Assembly (NCBI GenBank): GCA_051656125.1
Contig: JBOGBH010000012.1
Coordinates: forward strand, 186,001-250,000
Length of the DNA stretch: 64,000 nucleotides
Source: CAMREV01 sp051656125
GTDB lineage: Bacteria; Bacillota_I; Bacilli_A; Mycoplasmatales; Mycoplasmoidaceae
Direction of reading: 5' to 3'
This document shows, one piece after another, positions 9,743-19,899 of the stretch; position 1 is the stretch's first letter, and the number at the start of each line of letters is the position of its first letter. The notes under the pieces are model-generated. The model did no database searches, had not been told where the DNA came from, and saw nothing but the letters and a program-made list of their open reading frames with translations. A program made the translations under genes and the position numbers.

Positions 9743-9755
9743 GATTATTTTTTTT
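9723..9755. terminator. Bidirectional terminator between convergent genes
   Basis: Stem AATAATCCT / AGGATTATT (9728-9736 with 9741-9749), GAAT loop, with an A run before and a T run after. It overlaps the 3' ends of both genes. Confidence 0.85.
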
Positions 9756-10830
9756 GTTTAAAACCAAATTTAGATCATGGTGGAATTAAATCAAGTAAGA
9801 AAATTTCTTCATCAGAAACTTTTGCAACTACATTTTTTCTTTTCTTATCATTTATGTGATCTTTCTTTGATAAATGAAGTTCGCCCTTATATTGACCAAA
9901 ATTATTGTTTCCAATTGTAATGTAACCTTTTTTAATTAATTCAGGTGTGCAAGAAGGTTCAAAATTATTATCTTTATATTTAATTCTAGATTGTGTAGAT
10001 CTGATTAAGTAGTCCGAAATATCTCCTCTATTAAAATGATCTTCATTAAGAACTATTTTTCTTTCTATTTCAGTTGCTTCTTTATTAAAAACTATTTCTA
10101 ATTCTAAAAAGTTTTTTAATTCTGATATTGATTTTAATTCTTCTTCAGATGCAAATGAATTACCAATAATGATATCATCTAAATCTTCTATCATCATTAA
10201 GTGTTTAACTTGTGTAGAAATTGGTAAGTCCCTATGCATTTCAAGTGAACATAATCCATCCATAATTGGTCAAGGACCATCTAAAGCAGATTGAGAAGTA
10301 ACAAATGCTGCAGTTCTTAAACCATATTCTTTAAACTGTTTACAACATTTTAAAAAGTGTTCTAAAGACAAACCAGAATATCTCATAGGGTAAAAGTTAT
10401 GAGAACCAATTAGTTTATTTTTGTTTGGTTTATATGACATTATATTATCAACATATTTTGTTCCACTAGACATATTAATTTCAATATCTAAATCAAATTC
10501 ATTAAATGTTAATTTTGATTCTTTAAAACCATCAAAACCAATATCTAATCTTATTCCTGTAGAACCTAATTCATGAAAGAATGAAAGATCGTCATAAGAT
10601 ATTTTTAATTCATCAAAAACATTTGGAGCAATATCTAAAATAACTTCCATGTTATTTCTTCTTGCTGCTGAAATAATGTCTTTAAAATCTTCTGCAATTT
10701 TTTCTTTTGTTTCTTTCACAGAAAGTAAACAAGTAAAAACTCTCTTAAAGCCATACTTACTTGCTAGATTAATATAATTAATTATATCTTGCTTATTTGC
10801 TTTCTCTGGATATACTGATATTCCTAACAT
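9745..10830 (-). CDS. mupG: MupG-like 6-phospho-glycosidase (DUF871)
   Basis: 361 residues. The family (Staphylococcus aureus MupG) hydrolyses 6-phosphorylated MurNAc-GlcNAc disaccharides after PTS import. Visible: LGISVYPEK at the start of a TIM-barrel, a GSTGIRLDIGFDG strand, GSHNFYPMRYSGLS in the middle, TAAFVTSQSALDGPWP, and a C-terminal beta domain ending RKNVVAKVSDEEIFLLDLIPPW. Two UGA codons are Trp. Nine bases downstream of the EIIA gene, in the order EIIB-EIIA-mupG, which matches PTS plus intracellular phospho-glycosidase. The exact substrate in a wall-less cell is unknown. Confidence 0.85.
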
Positions 10831-10838
10831 TTTAATTC

Positions 10839-11177
10839 CTATTCTTTATCTGATATCTTTTTATGAAGATCGATTATTTCCTCAGCCATTAATAATAATG
10901 TTTGTGTTGAAAGTAATTGATCTTCAGCATGAATTAATAATAATGGAACATTAATACTTTTCATTTCTTTAGCTTCATGTTGAACTAAATCAGCATGAAA
11001 TTTTTCTGCTTCAATCATTGTTTTTTCAGCATGAGCCATATCCTCTTTTGCTTTTTTAAAATCATTTGCCTTTGCTGCATAAATAGCTTCCATTGCATGA
11101 GATTTTGACATCCCAGCATAAGTTATTATTTGAAATGCTTTTTCAGCAAGAATTTTGTAACCAAATTTTTCTTCCAT
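10839..11177 (-). CDS. PTS EIIA, lactose/cellobiose family
   Basis: 112 residues, usual size. All-helical trimeric EIIA that passes phosphate from HPr to EIIB. The likely phosphorylated His is His83 in LLLIHAEDQLL. The AGMSKSHAMEAI and DFKKAKEDMAHAE segments are typical. Lies between the EIIB and mupG genes with 6- and 8-base gaps. Confidence 0.95.
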   Translation of the reverse strand: MEEKFGYKILAEKAFQIITYAGMSKSHAMEAIYAAKANDFKKAKEDMAHAEKTMIEAEKFHADLVQHEAKEMKSINVPLLLIHAEDQLLSTQTLLLMAEEIIDLHKKISDKE

Positions 11178-11183
11178 AATTAC

Positions 11184-11486
11184 CTATTTTTCTAAATGTT
11201 CTAAAACAAGTTTAAAACATTCTTCTCCTTTTGCCATTGCATATATTTGTGGTGGAATAACAACTACTGGTTTACCTTTTGCTATTTGTTTAAAATTTGC
11301 TTCCATAAATTTAACTTGAGGTCCTAAAAGAACTATATCATATTGATCAATTATAGCTTTTGCTTCACCTGAAGCTTTTGCAATAACATCTACCTCTACA
11401 TTTATTGATTTCGCATAATTTTTAATCGATTCTTCTAATAAAGAAGTCGACATACCAGCTGAACATGCTAATAAAATTTTGTACAT
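11184..11486 (-). CDS. PTS EIIB, lactose/cellobiose family
   Basis: 100 residues. Cytoplasmic EIIB with phosphorylated Cys8 in LLACSAGMSTS, plus the LLGPQVKFM and VVVIPPQIYAMAKGE segments of the family. First gene of the EIIB-EIIA-mupG run; the partner EIIC is separate at 7362-8864. A TATAAT lies about 30 bases upstream. Confidence 0.95.
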   Translation of the reverse strand: MYKILLACSAGMSTSLLEESIKNYAKSINVEVDVIAKASGEAKAIIDQYDIVLLGPQVKFMEANFKQIAKGKPVVVIPPQIYAMAKGEECFKLVLEHLEK

Positions 11487-11514
11487 AAAAAAATCCTTAT
11501 ATCTATATATAAAA

Positions 11515-11520
11515 ATTATA
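11515..11520 (-). promoter_or_regulatory. Candidate -10 box for EIIB-EIIA-mupG
   Basis: TATAAT on the minus strand about 30 bases before the EIIB start, in the short gap after cls. Confidence 0.4.
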
Positions 11521-11535
11521 CTTTATTTTTTAAAA

Positions 11536-13071
11536 TTACAACACACCATAAAAAACATCTATGAAATATCTTTTAAATTTTTCTTTTGAAGTGTAAAACT
11601 CATTTAAATCATCTTTACCAAAAAATTTAGAATTATTGATATCTTGTAAGAAATTATTTACTAAATGAGAATTTATTTTTTCTGATTTTACAATAATTGC
11701 TGTCTCAAAATTTATAAATAATGATCTCATATCTAAGTTATTACTTCCTAAAATAGCAACATCATCATCAATAATAATTGCTTTTGTATGAATGAATCCA
11801 TTGTATTCATAAATTTTTATATTTGCATTTAGTAATTTTTCATATAAAAATCTATTTATTGATAGAATTATTTTTTTATTATCTGGCTTTCCAGGTAAAA
11901 TAATTCTCACATCAACTCCTGACATTGATGCGGAAATAAGAGACTCAATATATTCTATATTAGATGCAAAATATGGAGTATATATTCAAATTCTTTTTTT
12001 AGCAATAGCATTATATTTTGTAATAATATTTTTAAATATTTTAAATTCAGAATATGGTTCTGATTGTAATATTTGAATTATTTCATTAGAGTTTTTAGTC
12101 TGATGTTTTTTTAAATTATTAATTTCATTAATTAGATTAGTATTCGAAGATGTTCTTTTATTAGTTTCTTTATGTCAATCATAATAAAATTGTAAACTTA
12201 AAGAATGAACACTTTCTCCTTCAATAATAAAATTAACATCGCTTCAATAAAAATAACCTTTTCTTAAATTAATATATTCATCACCAATATTTGAACCACC
12301 AGTTAAACAATATTTATTATCTACAATTATTCCTTTTCTATGATTTCTAAAATTTGTATTTGGAACAAATTTCATTAATTTTGTTGAATTAAATACTGAG
12401 TATTCAATATCGTTTTTTTTAAGTGTAGAAATAAATTTTCTACTTATTTTTTTGTGTGAACCAATATAGTCAAACATTACTTTTATTTTTACACCTTCTT
12501 TTGATTTTTTTACTAATTCGTTTGTCAAAATATTTAATCAAATAGAGTTTGATAATATATAAAATTCAATATTTATGGTTTTTTCTGCTTTTCTTATTAA
12601 TTTTACAGTTTCTTCTACTAAATCTTTTTGTGGTATAAATTTTAAATTATTTTTTTTATAGATTGCAGAATTAGAAATATTTAAAGCAGATACCATTGGA
12701 TCTGATTTATTTTTTTCTGAATATTCATTTGAGAAAGAAAAATCTTCTTGTGAATAAATAACTTCTTTAGTTTTTTTCATTTTATCAATTGATTTTATTT
12801 CAAATGGTAATAAACCAAATAATAAAAAAGACAATAATCCTATTATGGGAATATTCAACATAAAAAGTCAAGCAGACTTAACTTCATATCTCCTTTTTGA
12901 AAAAAATATTATAAAAGAAAGAACTATCTGGACAAAATAGAGAATAGGTAAAATTCAATAAAATGCATTAATAGAAAAACCTTCTTCAAAAAATATAAAA
13001 AAAACTACTATTGAAATAGTAAGAACTAAAATAGAAAATAAAGTTAATAATAATTTAACTGATCTTTTCAT
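11536..13071 (-). CDS. cls: Cardiolipin synthase, phospholipase D superfamily
   Basis: 511 residues, family length. Joins two phosphatidylglycerol molecules into cardiolipin at the membrane. Two or three N-terminal hydrophobic segments (about residues 5-100) are followed by two PLD/HKD motifs: HRKGIIVD with GGSNIGDEY, and HTKAIIIDDDVAILGSNNLD. Six or more UGA codons are Trp, so the gene appears broken under the standard code but is intact. The start at 13071 includes the N-terminal membrane helices and has AGG upstream. It follows nrnA by two bases. Confidence 0.95.
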
Positions 13072-13073
13072 TT

Positions 13074-14042
13074 TTATTGCCTAATTTCTCTAACGTATTG
13101 TTTTAATACTTCGATGACTTTAGGATACTCTTTATCAGAATTTAAAGAAAAACCAGCTGCAAATTTATGACCACCACCGCCAAACATTTCTGCTATGTTA
13201 TTTATTGGAATATCATTGCTTCTTATAGAGCCTTTTCATCCCTGAGCGTTTTCATCATAATAAAGAGTAGATCATATTTGAACACCTCTAATATCATTTA
13301 AAATATGAACCATTGAAAATTGAACATGAATTCCGAACTTTTTATGAGCACCTCTTGGTATTAAAGCATATGCAACCATGTCTTCAATCTTTGCCTTTTT
13401 AATTACATATGAGGAAAACATAATTTCCTTTTTATCTTTTGTATAAATTGAATTATGTATATTTGCTCTACTAAATCCAGTTGAAACTAATTTAGAAGTA
13501 ACATGGTACGTAGAAGGTAAAGTATTATAGTGCAAAAATCTACCAGTGTCAGTAATGATTCCAGCATATAAATATGAAGCAGTAGTTGCAGAAAAAATTA
13601 GTTTTGATGCCAAGAATAACTCAGCTCACATTTGACAAGCTGCAGGATATGTTGGATCAATTCATTCTGTTGATGCAAAATTTTCTACTTCTGGATGATG
13701 ATCTACCCTAATAAGCTCTTTACATAATACATGCTTCCCAGAATAAACTCTAGCTGTGTTCGAAGTGTCTGAAACTATTCCTAGAGATTCATCTAAAAAA
13801 GATTCAGAAATTGGTTCATGATCAGGAGAAAAAATTCCTCCTAAATATTCATGGTCTAATGTATCTAGTCCAATAACTTTTACATCTTTCCCTGAAAAGT
13901 TATCGTCTATAAACTGTTTCAATGCATAACAAGAACCAAGAGCATCAAAGTCTGGTCTTTCATGAAAAAATAATGAAATCTTATTGTAAGCTTTTATTTT
14001 TTTTAAAATTATTTTTTGTACATCTGTTAATTCAAAATTCAT
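13074..14042 (-). CDS. nrnA: NrnA-type DHH/DHHA1 phosphoesterase (nanoRNase / pAp phosphatase)
   Basis: 322 residues. Degrades short oligoribonucleotides and 3'-phosphoadenosine-5'-phosphate in the cytoplasm. Visible: HERPDFDALGS metal-binding motif, GIVSDTSNTAR, the DHHP motif (RVDHHPEVENF), AGIITDTGRF, and GGGGHKFAAGF in the C-terminal DHHA1 domain. Several UGA codons are Trp. The order thiI-nrnA-cls has almost no gaps. Confidence 0.93.
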
Positions 14043-14043
14043 A

Positions 14044-15198
14044 TTATGTCCTTATCATTTCTTTAATGGCATGCTCAATTAGTTCATCTAGATATTCTAA
14101 ATCCTGTTCTAATTCTATTGTCTTTTTAATTTGGGGTTTTGTTATTGGATTTTTCGGAACAAACATGCTACATGAATCATCATATGGAAGAATTGATATT
14201 TCATATGTTCCAATAAATTTTGCAATATCTATTATTTCATTTTTTGAAAAAGTAATCAAGGGTCTTATGATAATTGGTTCATCAATTGCACTTGAAGTAC
14301 ATTTAATACTTTGGATAGTTTGAGAAGCAACTTGACCTAGCGAATCACCTGTAGCAATAAAATCATAATTTTTGTTTTTAGATACTTTTGAAGCTATTTT
14401 AAAAAAAACTCTTCTCATCAAAATTATTTTATAACTTTCAAGTTTTATATGACTAATTTCATTCATTATTTTAGTTAGATTAACGATGTATAAAGAAGAT
14501 TTATTTATTTTATTATTTAAAGTTATTTTTTTAACTAAACTTTTAACTTTATCTAAGCTTTGTTCATTAGTATGGGGTGGTGTTATAAATGTTATGTAGT
14601 CAACTGAAATACCTTTTCTTTGTAAAAGATAACCAGCAACTGGGGAATCAATACCACCAGAAAGCAAAACTAGTGCCCTTCCATTTAATCCTATAGGTAA
14701 TCCAGAAATTCCTTTTATCTTATTAGTGTAATAAATAAAATTATTTTTATTTACTTCAATGTATATTATAAGATCAGGATTATGAACATCAACAAAATAA
14801 TATTTTCTACTTTTAAGTATCTCTGAACCAATTAATTTTTTTAATGTATATGAATCAAGATTGTAACTTTTGTCTTTCCTTTTTACTTCTATTTTAAATT
14901 TTCCTTTTTCATTTAGATCGTTTAAAATATTTTTTTTTAGAACCTCAAAATCCCTTTTAATTATTTTGCATGGAATTATGAAACTTATTCCAGGAATATA
15001 CTTTAAAATATTTATAATTTCATTTTTGTAATTTTCATTTTCATATGTAAGAACAAACTTATCAAATTCAATTTTAATTTTAATTTTAAAATCACTCAAT
15101 GCTATTTTAATATTTTTATTTAAAGAACTAATGAAATCTTTTTTATTTCTCCCTTTTATATATAGGTCACCATATTTAATAAGGATTATATTGGTCAT
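14044..15198 (-). CDS. thiI: tRNA 4-thiouridine sulfurtransferase ThiI
   Basis: 384 residues: an N-terminal ferredoxin-like and THUMP domain (about 1-165) followed by the PP-loop ATPase domain with LLSGGIDSPVAGYLLQ. It adenylates and thiolates U8 of tRNA. The C-terminal rhodanese domain of the E. coli enzyme is absent, as in many Firmicutes, so sulfur must come from a partner. TGDSLGQVASQT is the conserved motif downstream of the PP-loop. One base separates it from nrnA. Confidence 0.93.
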   Translation of the reverse strand: MTNIILIKYGDLYIKGRNKKDFISSLNKNIKIALSDFKIKIKIEFDKFVLTYENENYKNEIINILKYIPGISFIIPCKIIKRDFEVLKKNILNDLNEKGKFKIEVKRKDKSYNLDSYTLKKLIGSEILKSRKYYFVDVHNPDLIIYIEVNKNNFIYYTNKIKGISGLPIGLNGRALVLLSGGIDSPVAGYLLQRKGISVDYITFITPPHTNEQSLDKVKSLVKKITLNNKINKSSLYIVNLTKIMNEISHIKLESYKIILMRRVFFKIASKVSKNKNYDFIATGDSLGQVASQTIQSIKCTSSAIDEPIIIRPLITFSKNEIIDIAKFIGTYEISILPYDDSCSMFVPKNPITKPQIKKTIELEQDLEYLDELIEHAIKEMIRT

Positions 15199-15329
15199 AT
15201 TTCATTATCCAAAAGCATATTATATTATTATATATGTTTATTAAAAAAATAAAAAATCTTTTTTATTTTAGGTTTTAAAAGTATAATATCATAACTACAA
15301 TATATTTTATTTTAATAGATAAGGAAAAT

Positions 15330-15533
15330 ATGAAAAAAAGAATTGTAATCAATAAAGATAAGTGCATTTCATGCGGAGCTTGCATTGTAACTTCACCAAA
15401 TCAAGCAATAAAATATGACGAAAATTTTAAAGCAGAAGTAATAGAGGAATTGCTAGGAGAAGAAGATAATATAGTTGTTGAAGTTTGTCCAACCGAAGCA
15501 ATAACTATTGTTGAAAAAAAAGAAGAAGAATAA
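15330..15533 (+). CDS. Single-cluster [4Fe-4S] ferredoxin
   Basis: 67 residues. CISCGACIVTSP near the start gives three Cys ligands and VEVCPTEAI the fourth, the one-cluster pattern of Bacillus-type ferredoxins, where the fourth position of the first motif is not Cys. Acidic C-terminus. Small electron carrier; its partner is not evident here. AAGGAAAAT precedes the ATG. Confidence 0.93.
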   Translation: MKKRIVINKDKCISCGACIVTSPNQAIKYDENFKAEVIEELLGEEDNIVVEVCPTEAITIVEKKEEE

Positions 15534-15553
15534 GATTATTATTAAAAAATATT

Positions 15554-15581
15554 AGATATATGTTTATATATCTTTTTTTTA
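15554..15581 (+). terminator. Terminator after ferredoxin
   Basis: Stem AGATATA / TATATCT (15554-15560 with 15567-15573) followed by eight T. Confidence 0.75.
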
Positions 15582-15649
15582 TATAAAGAGCCATTTTTTA
15601 AAATAACATTTTCATTAATAATATAATACAAATTATAGATGGAGGTTTA

Positions 15650-16453
15650 ATGGAAAATTTAGAATCAAATAAAAAAAATGATTCATCAATAAAACAAATG
15701 CAGTTTTTAAATCAAGATAATTTTTTTCAAAGAGTAAGAAAAAATTATCAAAAATTTGATATTGTAAACTATCTTTGTTTACTTGGTGTAATAATCGGAA
15801 TTATTTTAGTTAGCTTTACGGCTAGAAAATTTATTGAATATTCCTTAAATGATGAGGGGTATAAAGTGTGGTTCGGTATAATAGATAGATTTACTTATCA
15901 AAGCAATTGACTAACAGTACTTTTTTTCATACTATATTTTTTTAATCCTGGATTTCAAATATTTAAAGGAAATAAGTTATTAATTTCACTTATGGTTTAC
16001 ATATTTTTCACATTTTTTGGTTACAACATTGTATTAGTATTAATTTCTCAGGATAGAGCTTATGTAGGATCTGCATTCGATGTAACAAATAATGTATGAA
16101 CACATATATTAATGCCTTTATATTTTGTTTTCTTTGGATTAGTGAAACTTTGATTTAAACCAGATGGAGAATATAAATCATTTTTATCTACACTTGCTAC
16201 GGGAATGATATACCCAACAATATATTGTATTTATTTGATTTCAATTCCTTTTCTTTATAGAGTTGAAGTTGAACCTGGAGTCTATGAGACATATACAATA
16301 TATGGAAACGCAACAAACACAAAAGATAGACCAACTAGTTGAGCTTACATTATGGTAATGTATTTAGTTTTCTTTCCGGGATCATTCGCATTATTTTATT
16401 ACTATAAAAACTTAATTAAAAAAATAGTTTCAAGCAAAAATATAAGAGATTAA
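15650..16453 (+). CDS. Polytopic membrane protein, paralogue A (possibly DUF1600-like)
   Basis: 267 residues. A hydrophilic N-terminus (MENLESNKKNDSS) precedes six hydrophobic segments. Conserved with the next gene: NYLCL, FGIIDRFT.QSNW, FFNPGFQIFKGNK, FFTFFGYNI, PDGEYKSF, LATGMIYPT and PTSWAY. The aromatic, Asn-rich loops and lack of catalytic motifs suggest a transporter-like or structural role. GGAGG stands four bases before the ATG. Six UGA codons are Trp. The family is tentative: it reminds me of the Mollicute-specific DUF1600 proteins, which I cannot confirm. Confidence 0.75.
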
Positions 16454-16471
16454 AAACTCTTATATTTTTTA
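16441..16471 (+). terminator. Terminator overlapping the end of paralogue A
   Basis: Stem TATAAGAG / CTCTTATA (16441-16448 with 16457-16464) followed by T6; it contains the stop codon. Confidence 0.75.
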
Positions 16472-16582
16472 TAACTGTTTAATAAAGATATGTTTATATA
16501 TCTTTATTTTTATCAAAAACATTTTTTTAAAAAAATGTTTTTGATAACTATATAATATATAGATATTATGGAAGGAGGACTT

Positions 16583-17371
16583 ATGGAAAATTTAGACTCT
16601 ATTAAAAAAGATGATTCATCAAAAAGTCAAATACAATTCACTAATAAGGATAACTTTTTTACAAGACTAAAAAGTAACTACAAAAAGTTTGATCTTGTTA
16701 ATTACCTTTGCTTATTTGGTGTAATTAATGCAATAATTATAATTTGTTTTACAGGTTATGACTTCATTAACTATGCATTAACTGATAGAGGTGATAAAGT
16801 ATGATTTGGTATAATTGATAGATTTACCACTCAAAGTAACTGAATAGTAGCAGCTTTTTTTATTTTATACTTTTTTAATCCAGGTTTTCAGATATTTAAA
16901 GGAAATAAATTCTTAGTATCAACAATGGGTTATATATTCTTTACTTTCTTTGGTTACAACATCATATTAGTTTTAATTTCAGGTGGTTATGGATATACTG
17001 GTAATGCATATGATATTTCAAGTAATGTATGATGACATATAATAATGCCACTATATTTTATATTATTTGGTTTAGTAAAGCTTTGATTTAGACCAGATGG
17101 TGAATATAAATCATTCTGATCATTACTTGCTACGGGAATGATATATCCTACAATGTATACTATTTATGCAATTACAATTCCATTTATTTATAAAGAATTA
17201 AATGATAGCGGTGAATATGTAACATATTCAGTATATGGATTTGCTACAAATACAAAAGATGAACCAACTAGTTGAGCTTATGTTTGTGCATTGTACTTTG
17301 TATTCTTCCCAGGATCACTTGCATTATTCTACTATTATAAAAACTTAGTTAAAAAATTTAATAAGAAATAA
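16583..17371 (+). CDS. Polytopic membrane protein, paralogue B
   Basis: 262 residues, clearly a tandem duplicate of the preceding gene, with more than half the residues identical by eye and the same six-segment layout. The start at 16583 (AAGGAGG four bases upstream) matches that of paralogue A; an upstream in-frame ATG at 16568 would overlap the ribosome binding site. Each copy has its own ribosome binding site and terminator, so the two can be expressed independently. Function unknown. Confidence 0.75.
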
Positions 17372-17402
17372 AAAAATCAGAATCAATATTCTGATTTTTT
17401 TA
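17371..17402. terminator. Bidirectional terminator between paralogue B and pyk
   Basis: Stem ATCAGAAT / ATTCTGAT (17376-17383 with 17388-17395), CAAT loop, A6 before and T7 after. Confidence 0.85.
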
Positions 17403-17405
17403 TAA

Positions 17406-18890
17406 TTATTTTTCAATAATAGTAAGAATTTTTTTATGAAAATCAAATTCTTTTTTTATGTCTTCTATTGTTGCGTCCTTATTTCTTAAAACATCTGCAA
17501 GATTTTTAACATATTTAGTAATTACACCATAATAAATTCCAAAGTATTTTTTTAATCTTTCATCATCGGTTACTACTATTAAAGAAGCTGATAATCTTAT
17601 GTTAGATAATGCATTTATTTTTTCTTTATTGTTTCCAAAATAAATAACAGCATCATAATCAAAATTAATATTTTCAATTTCTCTTTCAGGAGATAATTTT
17701 TTAGCTATTTCAACTATTGAATTACCATAAGATTTTTTTGAAAATTCAGTTTTAGGGAAATAAACATTATATGATCTTTTGTAGTCAAATAATTCTTCGG
17801 CCTTCTTATCAATTGTTGACATTACCTTAACAGCATTAACTGGGTATAAACCATTTGCTGTTTCACCAGATAACATTGTAGAATCAGCTCCTCTTTCAAC
17901 TGCAAAGAATACATCAGTAACTTCTGCTCTTGTTGGTTGAATTTTAGTTTCTAAAGAATCTAACATTTGAGTTGCAACAATTACTGGTTTACCATTAAAT
18001 CTACATGACTTAATCATATATTTTTCTCAGTATGGTACTTCATAGTAAGGTATTTCAAGTCCAAGATCTCCTCTAGCAATCATAATAGCATCTGATAATG
18101 AAATTATTTCATCAAGATTTTTAATTGATTGCATAGTTTCAATTTTAGAAATTATTTGGATTGATTCTCCACCAAATTTATTAGTTAAAGCTCTTATTTC
18201 TCTAACATTGTCTCCAGTATTAACAAATGATGCAGCAATATAGTCAAAGTTATTTATAATTGCAAACTTAATGTCTTCAACCTCTTTATTAGTTATGAAA
18301 TCCATTGAGTAATCAGCATTTGGTAAATTTATTCTTTTGTTACCTTGTAATTTATGGCTATTTTTAGTTTCAACTATTATGTAATGTTCTGAACTATTTA
18401 TTTCTTTTGCTACAACTTCTAATTTTCCATCATCAATATAAATTGGATCATTAACATTTACATCTTTTTCCATAAAGTAATTATCTGAAGAAGCATAAAC
18501 AGCAAATTCTTTATCACTACCAACAAAATCTTTATTATTAGTATGAATTTTAATAATAGTGCCCTGTGAGATATTAACTCCACCATCTTGCATTTTAGCA
18601 ACTCTAATTTCTGGACCTTTTGTATCTAGCAGTAATGAAATATTAACATTTAATTCATCTGCTATTTCATTTACTAGTTTTATTCTAATTGATTGTTCTT
18701 CATGAGTTCCATGAGAGAAATTAAGTCTAAAAACATTTACTCCTGCTTCGATTAATTCTCTAATAGTTTTTTTAGCTAATAATATTTTTTCAGCATTATC
18801 AGGATTATTAAAAGCATCTCAAGTAAATATTTTACCTGTTATTGATGGTCCTAATGTTGCAATTATTTTTGTTCTTTTTATATGTTTCAT
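17406..18890 (-). CDS. pyk: Pyruvate kinase
   Basis: 494 residues. Last glycolytic step, making pyruvate and ATP from PEP and ADP. Visible in order: RTKIIATLGPS, FRLNFSHG, a beta-barrel B domain, IISKIET with the catalytic Lys, MIARGDLGLEIP, VATQMLDSL and MLSGETANGLYP. These are all intact. It follows pfkA by eight bases in an asp23-fakA-pfkA-pyk operon. UGA codons at 18027 and 18819 are Trp. Confidence 0.97.
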
Positions 18891-18898
18891 TTTTTTTC

Positions 18899-19885
18899 CT
18901 ATATCTTGTTTTTATTGTTAAATTTTGCTACTTCATTTTTTTTGTTTTTGGCAACCATTTTATTGGCTTTATTTATTGGAGTATTTTTATACTTAAATCC
19001 TTGGTTACCAACTGATATACTATGCACATCTTTTAAAGCCAAATCCAATGCATAATTAGTTAGGCCAGAAGATAGTTTTAAATCAAATGCTGTTGGTATT
19101 GATGCTCTTTGAGTATAACCTAAAACATTAATTCTTACTTTTTCTTTAATATTCTTATAAACAAAGTCAGATATCTCATGTAAAGTTGGATTGCCATCAA
19201 CTCCATATAGTAATTCAGAAACTAATATTACAATCGATTCCTTGTTTGTTTTTCTTATATTTTTAATTAGTTTTAAAATTTCCTCTTTTGAAAGAATGTT
19301 CTTATTTGTAATTATGTAATCTGCTTCAGTGCATATTCCTGCATCCAAAGTTAGATCTAGACAATTTCTTCCCATAATTTCTACAAAACAAATAAAGTTA
19401 TGTGATTCCATAGTTGATCTAATTTTATAAATGTCATCTTTAATGCTATTCAATGCAGTATCAAATCCAATTGTAAAATCAGAAGAGGCAATATCATTAT
19501 CAATAGTTCCTGGAAGAGCAATTATTTTAATTCCCATATTTGTTAATCTTTCAGCTCCTATGTAGCTTCCGTTACCGCCACATACAAACAAATAATCGAT
19601 TTCAAATTTCTTTAAATTTTCAACTGCTTTTTTTCTAATAGATTCTTCTTTGAATTCAGGGAATCTTGATGACTTTATTTTTGTACCTGGTAGATTTCAA
19701 ATATGCATTGAATCTTTTAAAGTTGCTTTTTTTATATCGCCATCATATAAACCTTTAAAGCCATTATAAACAAAGTATGGTTGAATATTTTCTTGTAAAC
19801 ATCTTTTTACAAATGTGGAAAGAACTATGTTCATTGATGAACAATCTCCTCCAGAAGTTAGTATTGCAAAATTTTTCTTTTTCAT
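18899..19885 (-). CDS. pfkA: 6-phosphofructokinase with altered active-site residues
   Basis: 328 residues, normal length. The fold and position next to pyk identify it as PfkA (fructose-6-phosphate to fructose-1,6-bisphosphate). PGTIDND with the catalytic Asp residues and a MGRNCLDLTL segment are present. Several usually fixed positions differ: GGDCSSMN in place of GGDAPGMN, CGGNGSYIGA where GGDGS is usual (Asp103 of E. coli, which helps bind Mg-ATP, is Asn), TNKN where VPE normally contributes a Glu to substrate binding, and QRAS in place of QRGG. It may have changed activity or donor use, or be a poor enzyme. One UGA (19697) is Trp. Confidence 0.88.
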
Positions 19886-19899
19886 TATTATCCTCTAAT

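Noticed and set aside
11536..13071. cls and many other genes appear split into two to four pieces
   Set aside because: The breaks are all UGA codons at conserved or plausible Trp positions, in one frame, so these are intact genes under the Mollicute code and not pseudogenes.
15330..15533. Ferredoxin lacking a Cys in its first motif
   Set aside because: The CxxCxxC plus later CP pattern is normal for single-cluster [4Fe-4S] ferredoxins; nothing is missing.
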